This document shows, piece after piece, positions 58,509 through 64,000 of a DNA stretch of 64,000 nt. The position numbers and the translations under genes are program-made. The stretch is from Anoxybacterium sp963668245 (GTDB lineage: Bacteria > Bacillota > Clostridia > Peptostreptococcales > Anaerovoracaceae). The stretch is from NCBI GenBank assembly GCA_963668245.2, contig OY764195.2:992001-1056000 (forward strand), read 5' to 3'. The notes beneath the pieces are model-generated. The model was given only the letters and a program-made list of their open reading frames with translations, searched no databases and had not been told where the DNA came from. Positions within the stretch are counted from its first letter, which is position 1. Each line of letters begins with the position of its first letter.

Positions 58509-60350
58509 ATGAATTTTCTTCACTGGAATCAGAAAAATATCAGCGCGAAGATTATGCAACCACTATTTCTATTGATGCTCATTATGGTGTTACTAATTAT
58601 TTTCTCTGTTCAATTTTTAGTGGGTAATTATTTTGAAAGATACATTAAGGAAAATGCACAAAAGAATGGTATAATCATCGCCAATGAAATTGAAAACAAG
58701 AAGCTTCGAGCCCTCTCTTCCTTAGACTGGTTTGAAAATTCTTCTCGGTTTGTAAATGCTTTTCAGACGGGAAATCGCGCCCAAGCGGTAGCACTTGGGC
58801 AAACGGCGATGGAAGCATTTGGACTTGAATATCTTGTTATTACAGATACTGCCGGTAATATTTTTATTCGAGCACATGATCCTGACAACTTTGGGGATAG
58901 CATCGCAAATCAAGTCAACATCCAAAATGCATTGAAGGGTGAAAAAAATGTACAGGTGGAAAATGGAAAAGTTGTTAAGTTTTCTATTCGAGCGGGAACC
59001 CCTCTGAAAGATGGGGCTGGGCAGATTATTGGGGCACTTTCCACAGGATATGTATTGGGAAGCGCCGAAACAGCCGCTAGCTTTGGAACGATGATGAACA
59101 AAGAGGTTGTAATCTTTGATGGAAGCAAAGGCATTGCATCTACCATCCAACCGGATGATGTGGAATTTGCAAGCACAATTCAATTAACTGAAAATGTGAT
59201 GAAAAAAACACTAGGAGAAGGACAACAGTATTTTGGTGAATTAAAAATTGGGAAAGAAAATTACATTGGAATATATGTTCCGTTCCAAGATGTCAGTGGT
59301 AGCTATACGGGTGTGATTTTCTCTGGAGAACCCAAAAGCGTGATTCAAACTCTTAGCAACGCAATTAGTGTTTTGATATCTGTGGTGGTTGCTGTGATTG
59401 CAATGATTATATTTTTCTTGTTGCTCTTTGTAATTCGCAGTATTGTCAAACCATTAAAACATTTGACAGATGTTTCAAAGAGGGTGGCAGAAGGCGATTT
59501 GACGATGACACTGAATTATCAGTCAAAGGATGAAATTGGACAATTGGTAGAGTCATTCCAAAGAGTTTTGACAGCTTTCAATGATGCAATCGGTAATATT
59601 AGAGATTCATCAGAGCAAGTAAAAGATGGAGCAAGAAATGTAGCAGACGGGAGTCAATCTTTATCACAGGGATCCACCTCTCAAGCCAGCGTGATTGATG
59701 AATTATCTGCATCGATTTCGGATATGGCGTCTCAAATCAAAACAAACGCAATCAATGCAAATCAGGCAAGTGATTTAACCAATAGCGCAAAAACTTATGC
59801 AGAAAAAGGAAACAATCACATGAATGAGATGTTAGTCTCCATGAATGAAATCAACGAAGCATCAACAAATATCTCCAAAATCATCAAAGTCATCGATGAT
59901 ATTGCATTTCAGACCAATATCTTGGCGCTCAATGCAGCAGTAGAAGCCGCCACTGCGGGGCAACACGGGAAAGGTTTTGCCGTTGTAGCGGAAGAGGTTA
60001 GAAGTTTGGCAGCAAGAAGTGCCCAGGCAGCTCAAGAAACAACAGATTTAATTGAAGGGTCTAAGAGAACAGTAATGAATGGAGCAAAAATCGCTAATGA
60101 GACTTCGGAGGCATTGAATGGGATTGTTGAGAAGATTGGTGAATCGGCTGGACTGATTGAAGGCATTGCGGATGCTTCTAGTGTTCAAGCTACAGGGATT
60201 GCTGAAATCAATAAAGGGATTGAACAAGTGGCATTGGTTATACAAAATAATTCGGCGACTGCCGAAGAAAGTGCTGCAGCCAGTGAGCAGTTATCGGCAC
60301 AGGCCGTCTTGTTAGCAAAGACGGTAGAAATGTTTCGCATTAAAACATAA
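58509..60350 (+). CDS. Methyl-accepting chemotaxis protein with single Cache sensor
   Basis: 613 residues: N-terminal helix (IMQPLFLLMLIMVLLIIFSVQFLVG), an extracellular Cache-like sensor (about 40-275; YLVITDTAGNIFIRAHDPDNFGDS, KFSIRAGTPLKDGAGQIIGALSTGYVLG), a second helix (VLISVVVAVIAMIIFFLLLFVI), HAMP (SIVKPLKHLTDVSKRVAEGDLTM) and a long signalling coiled coil. The coil contains the CheA/CheW tip VIDDIAFQTNILALNAAVEAATAGQHGKGFAVVAEEVRSLA. The usual EAARAGE at the tip reads EAATAGQ. ATG 58509 is preceded by GAAGGGGGAAG; an in-frame TTG at 58473 was not chosen. It probably senses a small solute related to the neighbouring uptake genes. Confidence 0.93.
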   Translation: MNFLHWNQKNISAKIMQPLFLLMLIMVLLIIFSVQFLVGNYFERYIKENAQKNGIIIANEIENKKLRALSSLDWFENSSRFVNAFQTGNRAQAVALGQTAMEAFGLEYLVITDTAGNIFIRAHDPDNFGDSIANQVNIQNALKGEKNVQVENGKVVKFSIRAGTPLKDGAGQIIGALSTGYVLGSAETAASFGTMMNKEVVIFDGSKGIASTIQPDDVEFASTIQLTENVMKKTLGEGQQYFGELKIGKENYIGIYVPFQDVSGSYTGVIFSGEPKSVIQTLSNAISVLISVVVAVIAMIIFFLLLFVIRSIVKPLKHLTDVSKRVAEGDLTMTLNYQSKDEIGQLVESFQRVLTAFNDAIGNIRDSSEQVKDGARNVADGSQSLSQGSTSQASVIDELSASISDMASQIKTNAINANQASDLTNSAKTYAEKGNNHMNEMLVSMNEINEASTNISKIIKVIDDIAFQTNILALNAAVEAATAGQHGKGFAVVAEEVRSLAARSAQAAQETTDLIEGSKRTVMNGAKIANETSEALNGIVEKIGESAGLIEGIADASSVQATGIAEINKGIEQVALVIQNNSATAEESAAASEQLSAQAVLLAKTVEMFRIKT

Positions 60351-60385
60351 GGGAATTGTTTTCACTGATAGAGACGAGTTTAAAT

Positions 60386-60436
60386 AAAAGTCAGACGGTA
60401 CCGTAATACGAACGGGACGTTTGACTTTTTCTTTTA
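60386..60436 (+). terminator. Terminator after the chemoreceptor gene
   Basis: AAGTCAGACG / CGTTTGACTT stem (one G-U pair) with inner CCGT/ACGG pairing and a TTTTTCTTTT tail. Confidence 0.8.
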
Positions 60437-60483
60437 TTGAAAAAACTCTCTATCTGGTATATTGTTTGTTTGGAGGTGATTTG

Positions 60484-61317
60484 ATGAATCTGGATAAATT
60501 GACCATCGGACAAATGGCAAAAATCAATGCAGTGACTATCCAAACACTGCGCCTTTATGACAGGGAAGGGCTTTTGAAACCGCTGATTGTAGATGATAGC
60601 ACTGGATACCGATATTACCATGTGAACCAATCCGCCAGACTTGATATGATCCAATATATGAAGGATTATGGGTTGACGTTGAAGAAAATAAAAGAGCATA
60701 TTGAACATAAAAGTGCAGAAGACACCGTAACCTTTTTAAAAAAGCGCTTTTTAGAAATCGACGAAGAAATCAGTCGATTACGATACAACCAAAGGGAGAT
60801 TGGAAGGACCATTGAAAATTATCAAAGATATGAGAATCTACCCAAAAATCATCAAATTTTTACAGAATATATTGGAGAAAGATATGTCTTTGTGCATCAA
60901 TCTGATAAAAATTATTTTGACCAGAATGGTTATGAAATTTTGCTTCATGAACTGAAGAAAGCATTGGTAAACAAGAAAATTCCTGTGACGTTCTATCGTA
61001 ATGTGGGGACAATTATGAGGAAAGAAAGCATGCTGGCCGGTAATTTGTTCTGCAATGAAGCCTTTGTTTTAGTAGATGAGAATTTTAAGAACTATGCTGA
61101 TGTAGAAACCATACATGCGGGAATGTATTTGTCCGTTTGCAGTGGGAATTTTTATGAGGAGTATGAACTGGCTGAGAAATTGATTGAAGAAATCGCAAAA
61201 AAAGACTTGGAGATCATTGGGGATTATGTTTGTGAAGTAATTACCGAATTTCCTGCTTTTAAAGAAAATGAAAGAGATATGTTTTTTAAGCTACAAGTGC
61301 CAATTCGATTTAGGTAA
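60484..61317 (+). CDS. MerR-family transcriptional regulator
   Basis: 277 residues. N-terminal winged HTH of the MerR type (LTIGQMAKINAVTIQTLRLYDREGLLKPLIVDDSTGYRYYHVNQSARLDMIQYMKDYGLTLKKIKEHI), a coiled-coil dimer helix (about 75-115) and a C-terminal effector-like domain (about 120-277) resembling BmrR/GyrI-type ligand pockets. ATG 60484 follows GGAGGTGAT at ideal spacing. It lies directly upstream of the small helix protein and NCS1 permease and probably controls them; the ligand is not known. Confidence 0.85.
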   Translation: MNLDKLTIGQMAKINAVTIQTLRLYDREGLLKPLIVDDSTGYRYYHVNQSARLDMIQYMKDYGLTLKKIKEHIEHKSAEDTVTFLKKRFLEIDEEISRLRYNQREIGRTIENYQRYENLPKNHQIFTEYIGERYVFVHQSDKNYFDQNGYEILLHELKKALVNKKIPVTFYRNVGTIMRKESMLAGNLFCNEAFVLVDENFKNYADVETIHAGMYLSVCSGNFYEEYELAEKLIEEIAKKDLEIIGDYVCEVITEFPAFKENERDMFFKLQVPIRFR

Positions 61318-61390
61318 AATTATAATTGACTCTATTCTTGGAATAGGTTTTACAATGGTAAAAAACCAGTTTAAGAAAGGAGTTAAGAAG

Positions 61391-61612
61391 ATGAACGAGA
61401 ATGAAAAAATGCAGCTCTACATGCCCGGTCTGGATGCAAATCTAATGATGGATTTGGAAGAAAGGGTCGCCGAATTTGAGCGGGAGCATGAACAGAATGT
61501 GATTCATGGTGGCAGTGGATATGTGGACAAAATTACCGCAAGAGATTATTTTATTGTGCTTTTGGTAAATGGTATTTTGGGCATATACTGGCTCTGGTCT
61601 ATTTTAAGTTGA
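61391..61612 (+). CDS. 73-residue single-helix membrane protein preceding the NCS1 permease
   Basis: Begins MNENEKMQLYMPGLDANLMMDLEERVAEF; a polar, charged N-terminal half (residues 1-50) and one C-terminal helix (DYFIVLLVNGILGIYWLWSILS). AAAGGAG stands eight bases before ATG 61391. The permease gene starts 33 bases further, suggesting joint expression. The topology resembles small accessory subunits of transporters, but I recognise no family. The longer frame open from 61268 only overlaps merR and lacks a ribosome site. Confidence 0.65.
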   Translation: MNENEKMQLYMPGLDANLMMDLEERVAEFEREHEQNVIHGGSGYVDKITARDYFIVLLVNGILGIYWLWSILS

Positions 61613-61645
61613 TGCTGTTGCATAGAAAAAATTTGGAGGTGTGAA

Positions 61646-63079
61646 ATGCAAGAGGTAGGTTTCGTCAAAAAAGAAGTTTACTTTACTATTCTTCCATGTC
61701 GAAAGGCAGAAAGAATCTATGGATTTTGGGATTTGTTAGCGATTCAGATTTGTTTTGGTATTGGTGCTTGGTTCTTTTTGATTGGCAGTCAGACTGGGAT
61801 GTGGCTTCCTGCAAAGCAAGCAATCCCCGCAATTGTATTTGGAAATTGTTTTGGATTATTATTAATGGGTGCTGTAGCAATTATATCATCTCGATATGGG
61901 GTGGAGCAGCTTTTGGGATCGGTACCGATTTTCGGGCCGAGATTTACAATCGTGAATATTATCTTCTTTGCGGTGACCTGGCTTTGTGCATTGGCATTGG
62001 CAGCTCTCATGTTTGGACAAAGTGCTATCAAACTTTGGGGGACAATCATCAGTGAGAATTCCTTGATGGCCAGTGCTTTTCCGGGGGCAACAATCTGGGC
62101 AGTTCTTGCGTTGCTCGTTGGATTTATTTTTGCAGCTCGTGGACCAGATACCATAAAGTGGTTTACCAGAATTGCCGCCATTTTTATGGCGCTTGTTTTG
62201 GTTGCACTGGTTCTATATTTGATTTTCCATGAAGGGCTTGACAAAATTTTTCAGGCGAAACCAGCAGAACCAATCGTAATTGAGGGGGATGAAGCGTTAT
62301 CCAATCGATGGAATCTGGCTTCTTCCTTTGAAGTGAATATTGGCCTTGGTTTGTCTTGGGCTTATTTTTATGGTCAATATACAAGACTGGCAAAATCTGA
62401 AAGTGGTGGATTCCATGGGTGTATGTGGGGCTGGGGTGCATTAGCAGCAGTTGCTGGTGTATTTGCAGCATTTGCGGCGCTTGCAATTGGTCAATATGAT
62501 CCGACTTCGTGGCTGATTGTTATGAGTTCCAATGTTGGATTTCCAATTATTGCTCTTTTGGGTTTGTTTTTGATGGCTACAGCTAATATTTCGTCGATTT
62601 CAACGATTATTTATCCAGCGACTATCACTCTGGTTTCCAATTACCCAAAGATGAAATGGCGTACGGCTTTACTGCTTGCTACAGTGCCGGCATTGATTCT
62701 TTGTACTCCTGGTTTTTATGATCGTATTGCATCAATTTACGCGATTATAGGACTAATTAATGGGATTTATGGAGCGATTATTGTTACAGATTACTTCTTT
62801 ATTTCAAAAGGGGTATACAAAATGAGGCACATTTTTAATACAAAAGAGGGGTATCAATATTTTCATGGTGTCAATCCGGCAGCGGCTATAGCCATGGCAT
62901 TTGGCTTATGTTTCTATTTGATGGTTTTAAATCCAGTTACATGGACCAGTGCAACAGGTTGGTTCCCATATATTACTGCAGGCGTTCCTACTGTCATATT
63001 GACAGGATTGTTGTACTACATATTAATGAAACTTTGGATTACAAAAAAATACCCTGCACCAATAGAAAAAGCAAAGTAA
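61646..63079 (+). CDS. NCS1-family nucleobase/cation symporter (CodB-like)
   Basis: 477 residues with 12 membrane helices. Typical CodB/NCS1 segments: FWDLLAIQICFGIGAWFFLIGSQTGMWLPAKQAIPAIVFGNCFGLLLMG (helices 1-2), SRYGVEQLLGSVPIFGPRFTIVNIIFFAVTWLCALALAALMFGQSAI, LGLSWAYFYGQYTRLAKSESGGFHGCMWGWG and NGIYGAIIVTDYFFISKGVYKM. The family moves cytosine, purines, allantoin, hydantoins or thiamine precursors with Na+ or H+. Substrate is undetermined, but the nearby amidohydrolase is compatible with a cyclic amide. TGGAGGTGTG precedes ATG 61646. Confidence 0.9.
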   Translation: MQEVGFVKKEVYFTILPCRKAERIYGFWDLLAIQICFGIGAWFFLIGSQTGMWLPAKQAIPAIVFGNCFGLLLMGAVAIISSRYGVEQLLGSVPIFGPRFTIVNIIFFAVTWLCALALAALMFGQSAIKLWGTIISENSLMASAFPGATIWAVLALLVGFIFAARGPDTIKWFTRIAAIFMALVLVALVLYLIFHEGLDKIFQAKPAEPIVIEGDEALSNRWNLASSFEVNIGLGLSWAYFYGQYTRLAKSESGGFHGCMWGWGALAAVAGVFAAFAALAIGQYDPTSWLIVMSSNVGFPIIALLGLFLMATANISSISTIIYPATITLVSNYPKMKWRTALLLATVPALILCTPGFYDRIASIYAIIGLINGIYGAIIVTDYFFISKGVYKMRHIFNTKEGYQYFHGVNPAAAIAMAFGLCFYLMVLNPVTWTSATGWFPYITAGVPTVILTGLLYYILMKLWITKKYPAPIEKAK

Positions 63080-63105
63080 CACGAACTTAAATGCAAACGC
63101 AAACA

Positions 63106-63145
63106 AAAAAAGGCGCTATCCCAGTTGGGAATAGTGCCTTTTTCC
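63106..63145. terminator. Bidirectional terminator between the NCS1 and APC permease genes
   Basis: AAAAAAGGCGCTATCCC / GGGAATAGTGCCTTTTT stem with an AGTT loop, A-run left and T-run right. Confidence 0.9.
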
Positions 63146-63214
63146 GTGATACGGAAGGAAATAGCTGATTGATTGAGGTATTTCCTATCCAATTGTTTTT
63201 GTTATGAATATATC

Positions 63215-64000
63215 TTATTTTTTCATACTTTGAAAGATTTCACCAACGCGTTCTTCTTCGGTGATTGCTTTTCGATATCCGCTGCTTGCCGCATAAAATG
63301 CTAGGCCAAGACCCATCCAAACAGCACAAATCGTAGAGGCTAGATGTCCAACATAGCTGGATAAACCAGGAATAAATGAAATTAAGATGATGATGCCTGA
63401 CACGAGAGCCGCAATAATCATAATTGGCACCCCGCCTGGTGCGCGATAAGGTCGGTTCATGTTAGGGTCGCTGAATCTTAGCTTCACTGCAGAGAGGGAA
63501 GTGATAAACCATCCGACGACGAACCCAACTCCTCCGGCTGAGGTCAGCGGATCAATAACCCCCATCCCGATAAAAGGAGCTGCGAGGCATGCTATCCCAA
63601 TAAAAGTATTTGCGCCTCTTGGAGTGCCATATTTTGGATGAATAGTGGTGAAGAATTTTGGAATTAAGCGGGCTCTTCCCATTCCAAGTAGAAGTCGAGC
63701 AGAAGCAATGTAAAATCCATTCCACGTGGTGAAAAGTCCTGCTAAAGCGGCAAGCCATACAAGCCAATACATGAAAACTCCAAAGAAGCCATTGCCATAT
63801 AATGTTTCAAAAAGTAGCGATATGGCAGGCCTTGGATAAGCAGAATATTCTTCCCATGGGATGGCACCACCAGTGGAGAATATAATCAAGGAATAAAAGA
63901 TGCCAGCAGATAGTAGTGCTAACACAATAACTTTTCCAAGGTTTGCAAAATTTAAACCTTCTGAACCTTCCTCTGCACCTTGAGGAATTGTATCAAAACC
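63215..64000 (-). CDS. APC-family amino-acid permease, C-terminal part (cut by window edge)
   Basis: The minus-strand frame is open to the last base, so the N-terminus is outside. The visible 261 residues begin with GFDTIPQGAEEGSEGLNFANLGK, the conserved cytoplasmic-loop/helix-6 segment of APC amino-acid permeases. They continue through about six helices (VLALLSAGIFYSLIIFSTGG, FFGVFMYWLVWLAALAGLFTTWNGFYIASARLLLGMGRARLIPKFFTTIHPKYGTPRGANTFIGI) to the stop at 63215. The region ALGR/FRDPNMNRPYRAPGGV-type motif FSDPNMNRPYRAPGG is typical of the family. Substrate unknown. An internal GTG at 63925 is not the true start. Confidence 0.9.
   Translation of the reverse strand, partial: GFDTIPQGAEEGSEGLNFANLGKVIVLALLSAGIFYSLIIFSTGGAIPWEEYSAYPRPAISLLFETLYGNGFFGVFMYWLVWLAALAGLFTTWNGFYIASARLLLGMGRARLIPKFFTTIHPKYGTPRGANTFIGIACLAAPFIGMGVIDPLTSAGGVGFVVGWFITSLSAVKLRFSDPNMNRPYRAPGGVPIMIIAALVSGIIILISFIPGLSSYVGHLASTICAVWMGLGLAFYAASSGYRKAITEEERVGEIFQSMKK

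Noticed and set aside
60391..60708. A 105-residue minus-strand frame over the MerR gene start
   Set aside because: Antisense shadow of the MerR DNA-binding domain and overlaps a terminator.

Overview
The window is low-GC DNA with strong Shine-Dalgarno sites (AGGAGG-type), AUG/GUG starts and U-tailed terminators. The gene families (NiaR, Hbd, clostridial-type Pgi, RpmE/PrfA/Sua5/RpiB/Upp cluster, a NADH-module-free complex-I-like operon, sigma-54/Fis regulator with PAS, NhaC, NCS1 permease) point to an anaerobic, probably amino-acid-fermenting member of the Clostridia. Species cannot be assigned from sequence alone.

Layout. 1-7.3 kb: tail of a transglutaminase-like protein, the niacin repressor NiaR, a membrane UDP-sugar 4,6-dehydratase, glucose-6-phosphate isomerase, 3-hydroxybutyryl-CoA dehydrogenase and two LytR-CpsA-Psr (LCP) ligases; the theme is wall/surface glycopolymer supply plus central metabolism. 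7.5-11.4 kb and 18.2-23.2 kb together form one conserved housekeeping block: rho, a DUF1385 membrane gene, prmC, [interruption], rpmE, prfA, a Sua5-type tsaC, rpiB, upp, tyrS. The interruption (about 11.52-18.07 kb) is an accessory island flanked by a 48-49-bp direct repeat of the prmC-rpmE intergenic DNA. It carries a 5'-truncated RHS/YD-repeat protein with a toxin-like tip and candidate immunity gene, two more orphan tip/immunity modules whose tips are broken (one without a start, one with an internal stop), a recombinase fragment cut just before its catalytic domain and fused to a Mor-like helix-turn-helix region, a small membrane protein, and a structured relic that may be an IS605-type element end.

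23.4-29.2 kb: a MacB/LolD-type ABC exporter with a large exported CARDB-like protein, then rplM-rpsI and a convergent FlK-like thioesterase. 29.5-37.9 kb: a cyclic beta-1,2-glucan synthase apparently divided into two adjacent genes (GT84/glycoamylase-like half and GH94 half). 38.2-45.7 kb, minus strand: a six-gene Hyf/Hyc-like membrane complex whose large subunit lacks both NiFe-ligating CxxC motifs and whose ferredoxin and NuoB-like subunits are fused; this matches the energy-converting-hydrogenase-related (Ehr) type, not a true hydrogenase. 46.1-49.5 kb: pyruvate carboxylase. Then tRNA-Ala(GGC), recQ and a small zinc-ribbon gene.

52.3-64.0 kb: an orphan AgrC-like GHKL kinase divergent from a PAS-AAA-Fis sigma-54 activator. 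The activator is followed by an inverted repeat and an almost ideal -24/-12 promoter driving an NhaC-type transporter and a YtcJ-like amidohydrolase, then a chemoreceptor, a MerR regulator, a 73-residue one-helix protein next to an NCS1 permease, and the 3' part of an APC amino-acid permease running off the end. The right part reads as an uptake-and-hydrolysis region for nitrogenous or amidated substrates, with the local regulators likely to sense them.
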